This document shows positions 1 to 6,993 of a stretch of DNA of 11,494 bases, piece by piece; positions within the stretch are counted from its first letter, which is position 1, and each line of letters starts with the position of its first letter. The translations under genes were made by a program, and so were the position numbers. The stretch spans positions 1 through 11,494 of the forward strand of contig QMWA01000034.1 of the NCBI GenBank assembly GCA_003661385.1, read 5' to 3'. The notes below the pieces were generated by a model that was not told where the DNA came from, searched no databases, and saw only the letters and a program-made list of their open reading frames with translations. The DNA is from Thermoproteota archaeon (GTDB lineage: Archaea > Korarchaeota > Korarchaeia > B14-G2).

Positions 1-942
1 AGTAAACCCGACCACGTAGATTTCCCCGCTGCACGCTGCAACACCATAGGCTTCGTCCCTGCCGTCTCCACCCCATGTCTTGCTCCAGACTAGGTTGCCG
101 CTTGCATCGTATTTGAGCAGGAATGCATCCGAGCGCCCTCGCGTGAAGCTCTCCGTATACCCTGCCACGTATATGTAGCCTCCGCCTTCAGCAACAGCTT
201 GAGCAGCGTCATTAGCCCCACCACCCCAGGCTCTGCTCCAAGCCAGCTGCCCGCTGCTGTCGTACTTGAGTAGAAACGCATCCAGCCCACCATACTCATA
301 TCCATAGGACTGCCCTGCCACGTACACGTGTCCGCCGCCTACGCACACAGCTAGAGCTGCGTCGGTGTCATCCCCGCCCCACGAGGCAGCCCACAGCAGG
401 CCTCCATCCAGATCGAATGCAAGCAGTATTGCCTCACTCCTCTTGTCAGGTGACACACTGAGCGACTCCCCAGCTACATAGAGCTCTCTGCCGCCTACAG
501 CAAGGGAATAAGCGTAGTCGTCTTCCTTCCCTCTCCACTCTGCTGTCCACAGTAGCTGCCCACTCTTACTGTACTTCAGTAGGAATATGTCAGCTGAGCC
601 AGCAGCCAGCGAGTACCCTGCAGTATAGATGTAGCTGCCAACAACAGCTACTCCTGTAGCAGCCTCATATGAGCCTCCTCCCCATGTAACCCCCCACTGG
701 AAGCCTCCATCCCTACCATACTTGAGCAGAAAGGCATCTCCACTCCCATAGCTTCTAGACACGCCAGCAACATACACGCTGCTTTCATCCACATCCACGT
801 TAAATGCAGCGTCAGCCCCTCCACCACCCCAGACTGCAGTCCAGCTGGGCTCAAGCCTAAGGAGCTGCGCGCTGAGAAGTGCTGAGCTGCTAGCTCCAGC
901 TGCTAAAGCCAGCAGCAACCAAACCAGGCTTTGCTTCGCCAA
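1..942 (-). CDS. Secreted beta-propeller repeat protein (SBBP-type), 3' end beyond window
   Basis: The minus strand is open from a TTG at 942 to base 1 (314 codons) and runs off the edge. An in-frame TAG lies five codons upstream, so TTG is the only sensible start. Residues 1-25 form a short basic then hydrophobic signal peptide. The rest is six tandem units of about 49-52 residues whose W-x3-W boundaries fall near residues 34, 83, 132, 184, 235 and 286. Each reads roughly W-GG-DAA-x-VAV-x-VYVAG, a variable loop, then DAFLLKY-x-G-L-W. This is the pattern of SBBP/delta-60-like beta-propeller repeats, so the chain probably folds into an extracytoplasmic propeller of seven or more blades. Such proteins are usually surface or binding proteins; no enzyme motif is visible and the substrate is unknown. 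The family is clear, the function is not. Confidence 0.85.
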   Translation of the reverse strand, partial: MAKQSLVWLLLALAAGASSSALLSAQLLRLEPSWTAVWGGGGADAAFNVDVDESSVYVAGVSRSYGSGDAFLLKYGRDGGFQWGVTWGGGSYEAATGVAVVGSYIYTAGYSLAAGSADIFLLKYSKSGQLLWTAEWRGKEDDYAYSLAVGGRELYVAGESLSVSPDKRSEAILLAFDLDGGLLWAASWGGDDTDAALAVCVGGGHVYVAGQSYGYEYGGLDAFLLKYDSSGQLAWSRAWGGGANDAAQAVAEGGGYIYVAGYTESFTRGRSDAFLLKYDASGNLVWSKTWGGDGRDEAYGVAACSGEIYVVGFT

Positions 943-973
943 ACTAAGACCTAGCTACACCGTGTTAGTGGAG

Positions 974-981
974 AATAAAAA
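974..981 (-). promoter_or_regulatory. TATA box for the beta-propeller gene
   Basis: Read on the minus strand this is TTTTTATT, centred about 36 bp upstream of the TTG start. That places transcription start near 952 and gives a leader of about 10 nt with only a weak AGGT ribosome binding site. The assignment is inferred from archaeal promoter spacing. Confidence 0.5.
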
Positions 982-1013
982 CCTTAATGGTAGAATACGC
1001 CTGCTACAGCGCC

Positions 1014-1239
1014 TTAAGCCAGCTTCAATCTCCAGGAGATCGCCCTCAACTTCAGCTTAAACCTCAGGCTAAAGCCGTCAGCACCACCCCTCAACAGGGA
1101 AGCCTCCTCCTCTAAATGCTCCTAGAAGCCTAGAGGATACCTCCATAGCCCCCTCCTCGGCGCTAGCCGTGCTCAAAGGAGGCCCCCTCCAAACGCTATG
1201 CTGTAAGCCTGCTAATAGGCTAAGCCACAGTGCTGGCAT
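1014..1239 (-). pseudogene. Possible frame-broken small ORF
   Basis: An ATG at 1239 opens a 53-codon frame ending with TGA at 1078-1080 (starts MPALWLSLLAG, ends PVEGWC). A second minus frame, offset by one, is open through the same stretch and ends at TAA 1014-1016 with a basic amphipathic tail (GFSLRFKLKLRAISW). Joining the two near 1105-1120 would give a single protein of about 75 residues. The sequence looks coding-like, but I recognise no family and see no strong promoter. It could be a decayed gene, a sequencing frameshift or chance. Confidence 0.22.
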
Positions 1240-1497
1240 GCAGCAGCACTGAGCTCAAGGCCTTAGCTCAGGCATATCCTCAAGCTTGGAGCCAGGCCAT
1301 GCAACGCAATCAAAATACCTCCGAGAGCTCTTTTACACCACAGCTCATCCGCAGCAGCTAAGATAACCTGTAGTGCATGCAGCTACATGAGCTCAAGCCG
1401 TGGACAGAGGTGCACCCAGCATGTAGGCTTCGAGCTCACCTCTACAGCCATCTTCAGCTGCTGTAAGCCTTTTGAGTACACAGAGCACAGGGATGAT

Positions 1498-3573
1498 ATG
1501 AGCAGGCAGAGCAGTAGCAGCCTACTCTTCACTGCTCCGATGCTAGCCTCACTGTTCTTCATACAGGGGCTGAGAGCCTATATGATGCACCTCTACAAGC
1601 TCATCTGGGACCTGACCACCTGGGGGGCTCCTGGTGCTAGTCCTCTCCTCTTAGCTACCTTATGGTGGCTTGCTGCACCAGCTATATCACTTTTCCTCGT
1701 GAAGCTTGCTGCACCAGGTAGGCTCTCATCTACCTCACTAGCCTTCCTATCCATAGCTTCAGCTCTGCTCTCACTGGGCCTGCCATATGAGGCTGAGATG
1801 GCCCTGTCTTCAGCTGCGGTAGGGCTTTACTGCTTCTTCTTCACCTCATACTTCAGCTACAGGCTTGAGCAGCGGGACCACGTTGTGTACGCTGCAGCCA
1901 GCTTGACAGCTGCCTTGCTCCTAGATGTGCTGGTGAGGGCGGCTGGAAACACATGTGATGCGCCCATGAACCCCAGGCTTGCAGCAGTCGAGGTGGCTTT
2001 AGCTGCTGTAGCCCTTAGGGCCGCCATCCAGCTGGCAAGCGAGCCTACGAGCATACCAGGTGAAGAAGGCTCCTGGAGCCTAGCAGCTGCCGCATCCATT
2101 TCAGGCCTCTGGACCCTGCTGCTCATAGAGCTCATGGTCCTCAGCAGCCCCAGCACAGTTCTCAGAATGGCTTACCCAGGCTTCGAGTACAGGAGCCTAG
2201 CCCTCTACTACTCTCTCCTAGCATTCGCCTTAGCTGGCTCCGTAGCTCTAGCACTTCAGCCTGCATTCCAGCTAAGAGCCTCCAGGCACCAGGTAGCAGC
2301 TCCATCTGCGATCCTAATGCTCGGCGCGGTCTTCTCACTGCTCTACACAAGGTCCCTAGCTTCTGCTGCAGCAGCTCTAATATCTCAGCTCCTCACTTCA
2401 GCTATCATATACGGCTTCCTGAGGCTAGCTTCAAGCTACCCCCCTAAAGTGAGAGCTAAGCTGTTGGCTTCCTCCTCTACACTAGGGCTAGTAGTCGTGC
2501 TAGTCTGGAACTTCATGTACGCGTTCACCTTCGTACATCCATTCCTGCCCTTAGCTAAGCCATTTGAGGGAAGGCTCCCTGCTGTACTGCTGTCAGCATG
2601 CCTCATCCTAGCTGCATCCTCCTCAGCTTCCTCGCTGCTGGCAGAGAAGACCAAAGCCCGTGTCCATGCCAGCAGGAAGCTGGCCATAGTGGCCTTAGCC
2701 ATGGCCTTAGCAACACTAGCATACTGCATGCTAGCCTACAGAGTCTCTCCAGCACCTCCAGCAGACAGCGTGATACGCGTAGTGACATACAACATCCACG
2801 AGGGCTTTGCTGTAGACGGCCAGCTGAACCTAGAGTGGATCGCTAGGACAATAGAGGCCTTAAACCCAGGCATAGTGGTGTTGCAGGAGGTAGATCAAGG
2901 AGTAGGCATGACAGCCTACGTCGACGAAGCCAGGTGGCTTGGCCTACGCTTAAACATGCACTGCATACATGCTCCAACACTAGAGCAGATGTGGCAGGGA
3001 GACGTCATCCTCACCAAGTACCCTATACTGCAGTCAAGCTGCCTGCTGCTGCCAAGCCCGGTTGAAACAGATGTGCTCTTGAAGGCTGTCCTGGATGTAG
3101 GCGGCATAAGGCTCACAGTGTATGCAGTCCACTTCACAGCAGTCAGCTCGGAGGGGAGAGCAATACAGCTCCAGATAGCGCTGAAGGAGGTTAAGTCAGC
3201 GAGCCACCCCATAATATGGGCAGGGGACTTCAACATGGACGCCTACACAAGAGACCCGCTCGACAAAGCTAGCCTAGAGGAGATAAAGAGCATACTCGTA
3301 GACTCGTTTGAGGCATGTCCACCAAGCTCACGCTACGGGAACCTCACATGCCCATCCTGGAGCCCAGCTGAGAGAATAGACTACATCCTCATTTCACCAA
3401 GCATTAAGGTGCTCAAGCACCAAACCGTATACACGCTGGCATCAGACCACCTCCCTGTATACGCTGAGCTACAGCTAGCACCCAAGAGCAGCCTAAAGCC
3501 AAGCCATAGCCCACGCTGGCTAAAGGCCATGTGCTCCAGCCTAAGCAAGCCATGGAAAGCTCAGCTACTCTAG
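1498..3573 (+). CDS. Polytopic membrane protein with C-terminal EEP (DNase I-like) domain, CWH43-like architecture
   Basis: Residues 1-415 (of 691) contain about 13 hydrophobic segments, roughly at 11-29, 50-71, 78-95, 101-120, 130-148, 160-180, 194-215, 233-255, 268-285, 288-310, 324-347, 359-381 and 395-415. Residues 426-660 are a complete endonuclease/exonuclease/phosphatase domain with the expected catalytic residues: N432 (YNIHEG), E464 (LQEV), H545 (AVHF), D577 and N579 (GDFN), D628 (ERIDYI), and D650-H651 (SDH). EEP enzymes hydrolyse phosphodiester or phosphomonoester bonds with Mg2+. Many TM segments followed by an EEP domain is the layout of eukaryotic CWH43/PGAP2IP, which remodels GPI-anchor lipids, so a membrane lipid phosphoesterase role is a reasonable inference. 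I chose ATG 1498 over the open GTG/ATG-rich extension from 1387 because the extension looks non-coding and a TATA-like stretch lies 24 bp before 1498. The domain is certain; the substrate is unknown. Confidence 0.85.
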   Translation: MSRQSSSSLLFTAPMLASLFFIQGLRAYMMHLYKLIWDLTTWGAPGASPLLLATLWWLAAPAISLFLVKLAAPGRLSSTSLAFLSIASALLSLGLPYEAEMALSSAAVGLYCFFFTSYFSYRLEQRDHVVYAAASLTAALLLDVLVRAAGNTCDAPMNPRLAAVEVALAAVALRAAIQLASEPTSIPGEEGSWSLAAAASISGLWTLLLIELMVLSSPSTVLRMAYPGFEYRSLALYYSLLAFALAGSVALALQPAFQLRASRHQVAAPSAILMLGAVFSLLYTRSLASAAAALISQLLTSAIIYGFLRLASSYPPKVRAKLLASSSTLGLVVVLVWNFMYAFTFVHPFLPLAKPFEGRLPAVLLSACLILAASSSASSLLAEKTKARVHASRKLAIVALAMALATLAYCMLAYRVSPAPPADSVIRVVTYNIHEGFAVDGQLNLEWIARTIEALNPGIVVLQEVDQGVGMTAYVDEARWLGLRLNMHCIHAPTLEQMWQGDVILTKYPILQSSCLLLPSPVETDVLLKAVLDVGGIRLTVYAVHFTAVSSEGRAIQLQIALKEVKSASHPIIWAGDFNMDAYTRDPLDKASLEEIKSILVDSFEACPPSSRYGNLTCPSWSPAERIDYILISPSIKVLKHQTVYTLASDHLPVYAELQLAPKSSLKPSHSPRWLKAMCSSLSKPWKAQLL

Positions 3574-3721
3574 CCTCCTCCTCTTCCTCTTTTTCTCCTC
3601 CTTGATGCCGACCTTAACCCCCCTCCTCTCCTCCCCTCTAGCTTCTTCTCCCCCAGATCGCCTAGGCCTATCAGTCTTAGCCTTCAGCCGCTTATACCTA
3701 TCTCTCCCTACAGCTACTCAC
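3565..3721 (-). pseudogene. Frame-broken small basic protein, convergent with the EEP gene
   Basis: A TATA box (CATATAAGG, 3750-3742 on the minus strand) is centred about 25 bp upstream of a GTG at 3721. The reading frame from this GTG (MSSCRER) stops after seven codons at TAG 3700-3698. A second frame, offset by one base, continues immediately with DRYKRLKAKTDRPRRSGG and a tail of KEEKKRKRRRLE, ending at TAG 3567-3565 and overlapping the convergent EEP stop codon by a few bases. Arginines are almost all AGG/AGA, as in the neighbouring genes. One single-base indel would make a basic protein of about 50 residues. In the second frame the only upstream codons before a TGA (3720-3718) lack a standard start. 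I do not recognise the family. It may be a recent pseudogene, a sequencing error or an unusual start. Confidence 0.35.
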
Positions 3722-3823
3722 CAGATGCTCACTGCCTCACGCCTTATATGCCTTCTCCCTTCAGCAAAGTCTCAGAGCCCACACGTCACCCAGCATGGTT
3801 TAAAGCCTTAAGCTAGCGTGCAG

Positions 3824-4378
3824 CTACAGCATGTAGCTTAGAGCTGTAAGCAGAGCTGCTATAGCTGCTCCCAAAGCCAGCTCCCTACTGCTATGCGCTC
3901 TAAGCTTGAGCCTAGCCCACCAGACCACTGGGAGCAGCAGCAAAAGCAGCAGGTGGGCTGCTCCAGCCTCGATAGCTAAGGCTATAGTAGGCCCAACAAG
4001 CCCTGCTACATGGATGCTCACTTTAACTCTGAGGCTTGCAGCCAGCACACCCAGTGTGACCATGAAGTAAGCTCTAGCAAGCCTAGCTAGCGGCTGAACC
4101 TCATCGAGGAGAGCTAGCGCCACCAAGTATGAGGCTAGGGCTGCAGCCAGGTACCAAGGCCTCTCTTCTCTCCTAGAGACATTTAAGTCAGTCCTACCGC
4201 TTGCTGCGCTAGCTACCACAGGAGCCACAGGGAGGGCGGCGATGAAGGCCAGAGCCTCCGCCACAGCTGCAGCATCCAGCCTGTACTCGCTCGAGATGAC
4301 AGCTATAGCTAAAGCAGTCACTGAAGGAGGGTGTATAACAGCTGAAACCAGCTTAGCCAGCCTCACACACCCTGACAC
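3824..4378 (-). CDS. PAP2-like integral membrane phosphatase family protein
   Basis: This 184-residue, very hydrophobic protein has about six membrane segments. Its polar signature follows the PAP2 (type 2 phosphatidic acid phosphatase) pattern in reduced form. R69-R70-E-E-R73-P74 matches the first motif (K-x6-RP-like). K119-V-S-I-H123-x-AG matches the central SGH-like motif of archaeal members. R156-x5-H162-x3-E166 matches SR-x5-H-x3-D, with Ala for Ser and Glu for Asp. The likely role is dephosphorylation of a lipid phosphate (for example a polyprenyl or archaeol phosphate) at the membrane; this is inference from the fold. GTG 4378 is the longest start, with GTG 4366 as an alternative, and a TATA box centred near 4409 fits either. 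The gene diverges from the aminopeptidase gene with 114 bp between starts, and it points towards the EEP membrane protein. Confidence 0.68.
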   Translation of the reverse strand: MSGCVRLAKLVSAVIHPPSVTALAIAVISSEYRLDAAAVAEALAFIAALPVAPVVASAASGRTDLNVSRREERPWYLAAALASYLVALALLDEVQPLARLARAYFMVTLGVLAASLRVKVSIHVAGLVGPTIALAIEAGAAHLLLLLLLPVVWWARLKLRAHSSRELALGAAIAALLTALSYML

Positions 4379-4404
4379 CAGCTAAGGCCCTCTATCGAAG
4401 AGGT

Positions 4405-4413
4405 GATATAAGC
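4405..4413 (-). promoter_or_regulatory. TATA box for the PAP2-like gene
   Basis: GCTTATATC on the minus strand is centred about 31 bp upstream of GTG 4378, predicting transcription start near 4384 and a very short leader. Confidence 0.55.
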
Positions 4414-4492
4414 GTAGCTCTACAGCAGTCCCAGCAAAGCCTTAAGCAGGAAAGCCTAAAATCAGTGCAATGCAGCAGGCCTAGGGGCGTCC

Positions 4493-5494
4493 ATGGATCC
4501 AGCTGAGGCAGCAGGTAACGCTCTGAAGTTCGTCCTCGAAGCTGTACCTGGAGAGAGCATCCTGATAGTAGCTGACGAGGAGAAAGCTGAGGTAGCAGAA
4601 GCCTTCTCCAGTGCATCCATCTCACTAGGCCTATGGACAAGGCTCTTCACCCTAGAGCCGCCTCAAGGGTACAGGAAAGCTGTCCCACCACACCTGAGGG
4701 AGCTTGTGATCTCTAACCGCCCAGACATCTACATGAACCTGCTGAGAGGCCCTGCTGAGGAGGTGGGGTTCAGAATAGAGCTGATAAGGCTTGAGACAAG
4801 GCGTAGAGTGAGGCTAGCCCACTGCCCTGGAGTAACCCTAGACATGCTAGCTAACGGAGCGCTGGCACTAGCCGAGAGGGACTACAGCGAGATGAAGCAG
4901 CTAGCACAAGAGCTGCTAGCTACGCTACAGGATGCAGTGGAGGTGAGAGTAGTAAGCCCGGGTGGAGCAGACTTCACTCTCTTAGTAGAAGGCAGAGAGT
5001 TCTTCACAGACGTGGAGCTAGACTGGAGAAGCCTCAAGTGGATAAACCTGCCTGTAGGAGAGGTCATGGTAGCTCCAGTTGAAAGCAGCATGAGCGGAAA
5101 GCTTGTAGCTGAAGCTGCAGGTGGAGTAGGCCCAGTCGAGGGAGGCATCACGATCCAAGTTAGCAGGGGGAGAGCTGACGTAGAGAACCTAGAGTGCTCT
5201 CCTGAAGCCAAGGAGGTGATCCAGAGGGTGCTTAAAGCAGATGTCCAAGCCAGCTTGCTAGGGGAGTTCGCGATAGGAGTCAACAGGAAAGCCAGAGTGG
5301 TAGAGGAGTTTCTAGAGAGCGAGAAGGTCTACGGGACAGTCCACGTAGCCTTCGGAAGCAACAGGGACTTCCCAGGAGGCAGAAACACCTCCAAGAGCCA
5401 CATAGACTTCCTCATACTGAAGCCAACTGTGACAGTAAAGTACAGAGACGGCTCAACAAGGGAAATCCTGGCTGAGGGCGAGTTCAAGCTCTAA
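4493..5494 (+). CDS. M29-type metal-dependent aminopeptidase (AmpT/AmpS family, COG2309)
   Basis: This 333-residue cytoplasmic peptidase is shorter than the roughly 410 residues of bacterial AmpS/AmpT; the N-terminal domain appears reduced. The C-terminal half carries the family's metal site. E190 lies in NLPVGE, E258 in LGEFAIG, H284 in GTVHVAFGSN, and H303 and D305 in SHIDF. These correspond in order to the two glutamates, two histidines and aspartate that bind the di-metal centre in AmpS/AmpT. The FPGGRN loop before the last pair is also typical. It should release N-terminal residues from peptides during protein turnover. The start ATG 4493 has only a weak G-rich upstream stretch. A TATA-like cctaaaatc lies near 4452-4461, about 36 bp before the start. 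No partner gene is adjacent, and the gene ends 77 bp before the TPP riboswitch. Confidence 0.87.
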   Translation: MDPAEAAGNALKFVLEAVPGESILIVADEEKAEVAEAFSSASISLGLWTRLFTLEPPQGYRKAVPPHLRELVISNRPDIYMNLLRGPAEEVGFRIELIRLETRRRVRLAHCPGVTLDMLANGALALAERDYSEMKQLAQELLATLQDAVEVRVVSPGGADFTLLVEGREFFTDVELDWRSLKWINLPVGEVMVAPVESSMSGKLVAEAAGGVGPVEGGITIQVSRGRADVENLECSPEAKEVIQRVLKADVQASLLGEFAIGVNRKARVVEEFLESEKVYGTVHVAFGSNRDFPGGRNTSKSHIDFLILKPTVTVKYRDGSTREILAEGEFKL

Positions 5495-5542
5495 CATAAC
5501 CTAGTGCTCAGCAGTCACCTCCCGTATACACGTACCTGAAAG

Positions 5543-5551
5543 CTTTAAGAT
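5543..5551 (+). promoter_or_regulatory. TATA box of the TPP riboswitch-cytX transcript
   Basis: The sequence ctttaagat is centred 25 bp upstream of base 5572, where the riboswitch P1 helix begins. The RNA should therefore start essentially at the aptamer. The box is flanked by two AAGCTT palindromes (5540s and 5550s) that could be an operator, but this may be chance. Confidence 0.65.
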
Positions 5552-5571
5552 AAGCTTCCACTGGGCTCCCA

Positions 5572-5675
5572 GCGGGCACCGGGGGAGCTGGGGCAACCCG
5601 GCTGAGAGGGCGGCTAGCGCGCCGCCGACCCCTTGAACCTGATCCGGGTAATGCCGGCGTAGGGAGCGTGCCCGC
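5572..5675 (+). ncRNA. TPP riboswitch (THI element) aptamer
   Basis: The conserved core is complete: gctgagaggg (5601-5610), acccc-ttgaacctgat (5628-5643), gggtaatgccggcg (5646-5659) and tagggag (5660-5666). P1 is 8 bp (gcgggcac 5572-5579 with gtgcccgc 5668-5675). P2 is GGGG (within 5581-5585) with CCCC 5629-5632. P3 is 5587-5592 with 5597-5602 and is closed by a GCAA tetraloop. The optional P3a is ggcggc 5609-5614 with gccgcc 5621-5626. P4 and P5 are 5638-5640/5661-5663 and 5644-5647/5654-5657. It binds thiamin pyrophosphate. A transporter of the predicted HMP-uptake type follows directly, so TPP should lower its expression. Confidence 0.97.
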
Positions 5676-5699
5676 GGCACCTCCTTACCCGCACCTCGG

Positions 5700-5723
5700 C
5701 CCCTCCGGTGTCTGCTGGAGGGG
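5700..5723 (+). promoter_or_regulatory. Hairpin covering the cytX ribosome binding site (riboswitch expression platform)
   Basis: CCCCTCC (5700-5706) and GGAGGGG (5717-5723) form a perfect 7-bp stem with a 10-nt loop. The 3' arm contains the Shine-Dalgarno GGAGG four to six bases before ATG 5728. Two alternative pairings with the aptamer core could open it: GGCTGAG 5600-5606 with CTCGGCC 5695-5701 (one G-U), or GAGGG 5606-5610 with CCCTC 5701-5705. The pairings are visible in sequence; translational control is inferred. Confidence 0.7.
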
Positions 5724-5727
5724 AGCT

Positions 5728-6993
5728 ATGCCCGATAGAGGAAGGTCCTGGATTAGAGCTCCACCTGAGTGGGGGGTTGAGCCAGTCCCCAAGGAGGCAA
5801 GGATTCTAAGAGGCATAGACCTCTTCGTACTGTGGTCAAGTCTCGGCGTAGGCATCCTAGTGCTACAGGCTGGAGCGCTAATGATCCCGTCACTCACCTT
5901 AAAGCAGGCTTTAGCAGTATCTCTCATAGGCTCCATCATCGGGAGCATGCTGCTAGCTGCAGCTGGAGTCATAGGAGCCAGGCACGGTGTGCCCACGATG
6001 GTCTCTCTGCGCCCGGTCTTCGGCAAGTCAGGTTCATACATCGCTACAGCCCTGAATGTGCTCCAGCTAGTAGGCTGGACAGCCTTCGAGCTTAAAGTGA
6101 TGGCTGAGGCAGCTGCTATGGTAGCTGGAGGAGCCAAGCTGACGATAGCATGGCTAATAGCCTTCTCAGCCTTCGTAGCACTGCTAGCAATAGGAGGCCC
6201 ACTAGCTGTAGTAAGGCAGTGGCTCGAGAAGTTCGCCATATGGCTAGTCTACATCTCCACAGCCTGGATAACCTACCAGGTTCTAAAGGCTCCAGCATGG
6301 GCTATAGAAGGAGGCCAAGGAGGCATGCCATGGCCCCTAGCCCTAGACCTCGTGATAGCAATGCCGATCTCGTGGATGCCTCTGATATCAGACTACAACA
6401 GGTTCAGCATGAAGCCCTCCTCCGGCTTCGCTGGCACGCTGCTGGGCTATACAGCAGCCAACACGTGGTTCTATGCCCTGGGCGCAGCTCTAGCTGCTCT
6501 AGCAGGAGAGGAGTTCGTAGCAGCCTCAATACTCCAGCTATACATGGGCACGCTAGCCCTCATAGCAATTCTAGTCGACGAAACAGACAACGCGTTCGCA
6601 GACGTCTACTCGTCAGCAGTCTCGATACAGAACATACTACCCAAGCTAAGGCAGTGGAAGCTCGTCCTAGCAGTCACAGTAATATCAGCAGTGCTAGCCT
6701 ACACCCTCCCCCTAGCAGAATACGAGTGGTTCCTCCTCATGATAGGAGCAACCTTCGTCCCGCTGTTTGGCACAACGCTCTCAGAGTACTTCATAGTGAG
6801 AAGAGGCCAGGTAGAGCTAGACGAGTTCTACGAGAAAGCTCCACGTGTAGCCTGGAGGTCAATAGTGTCATGGGCAGCAGGGCTAGCAACATACTTCCTA
6901 CTGGTAAAGTACATGCCAAACCTAGGAGCAAGCCTGCCCTCGTTGGCAGTCTCAGCAGCTCTTCAAGCTGCACTGGGCAAAGCTAGGAAATAG
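5728..6993 (+). CDS. cytX: NCS1-family transporter, putative hydroxymethylpyrimidine transporter CytX
   Basis: This 421-residue inner-membrane permease has about 12 hydrophobic segments. The N-terminal PPEWGVEPVP and the following LRGIDLFVLWSSLGVGILVL are typical of CytX, a cytosine-permease relative predicted to import HMP for thiamin salvage. Internal NCS1 features include PISWMPLISDYNRF (residues 213-226) and DETDNAFADVYSS (284-296). ATG 5728 was chosen because a strong GGAGGGG lies just upstream. The open frame extends back to GTG 5668, but that codon is inside the riboswitch P1 helix and its peptide is unlike the family. Control by the upstream TPP riboswitch independently supports the thiamin-related substrate. 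The stop codon abuts the inverted-repeat element at 6994. Cytosine or another nucleobase remains a possible substrate. Confidence 0.92.
   Translation: MPDRGRSWIRAPPEWGVEPVPKEARILRGIDLFVLWSSLGVGILVLQAGALMIPSLTLKQALAVSLIGSIIGSMLLAAAGVIGARHGVPTMVSLRPVFGKSGSYIATALNVLQLVGWTAFELKVMAEAAAMVAGGAKLTIAWLIAFSAFVALLAIGGPLAVVRQWLEKFAIWLVYISTAWITYQVLKAPAWAIEGGQGGMPWPLALDLVIAMPISWMPLISDYNRFSMKPSSGFAGTLLGYTAANTWFYALGAALAALAGEEFVAASILQLYMGTLALIAILVDETDNAFADVYSSAVSIQNILPKLRQWKLVLAVTVISAVLAYTLPLAEYEWFLLMIGATFVPLFGTTLSEYFIVRRGQVELDEFYEKAPRVAWRSIVSWAAGLATYFLLVKYMPNLGASLPSLAVSAALQAALGKARK

Larger units (their letters stand above)
943..1497. other. Long intergenic region, mostly without recognisable content
   Basis: This 555-bp gap separates the divergent propeller gene and the EEP membrane protein. 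It contains the propeller promoter near its left end and a possible broken small minus-strand ORF (1014-1239). A weak TATA-like stretch (cttttgagta, 1469-1478) sits about 24 bp before the ATG at 1498. I found no tRNA, no CRISPR-like repeats and no strong hairpin. The plus frame is open from 1387, but the extra 37 residues look non-coding (Cys-rich, no hydrophobic pattern). Confidence 0.5.

Noticed and set aside
1387-1497. N-terminal 37-residue extension of the EEP membrane protein
   Set aside because: It is Cys-rich, has no membrane pattern and no ribosome binding site; a TATA-like stretch inside it fits a start at 1498.
3602-3811. 69-codon plus-strand ORF
   Set aside because: Low-complexity Ser/Leu/Pro translation from a pyrimidine-rich strand; the opposite strand looks more coding-like.
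5540-5557. Paired AAGCTT palindromes flanking the riboswitch TATA box as an operator
   Set aside because: Short and composed of the AGCT word common in this window; not enough to claim a binding site.
5668-5727. GTG 5668 as the start of cytX
   Set aside because: It lies in the 3' arm of riboswitch P1, the added peptide is unlike the family, and ATG 5728 has a strong GGAGGGG.
6150-6986. 278-codon open frame on the plus strand inside cytX
   Set aside because: It is a shadow frame: Ser/Arg/His-rich composition with no family pattern, fully inside a well-recognised transporter.
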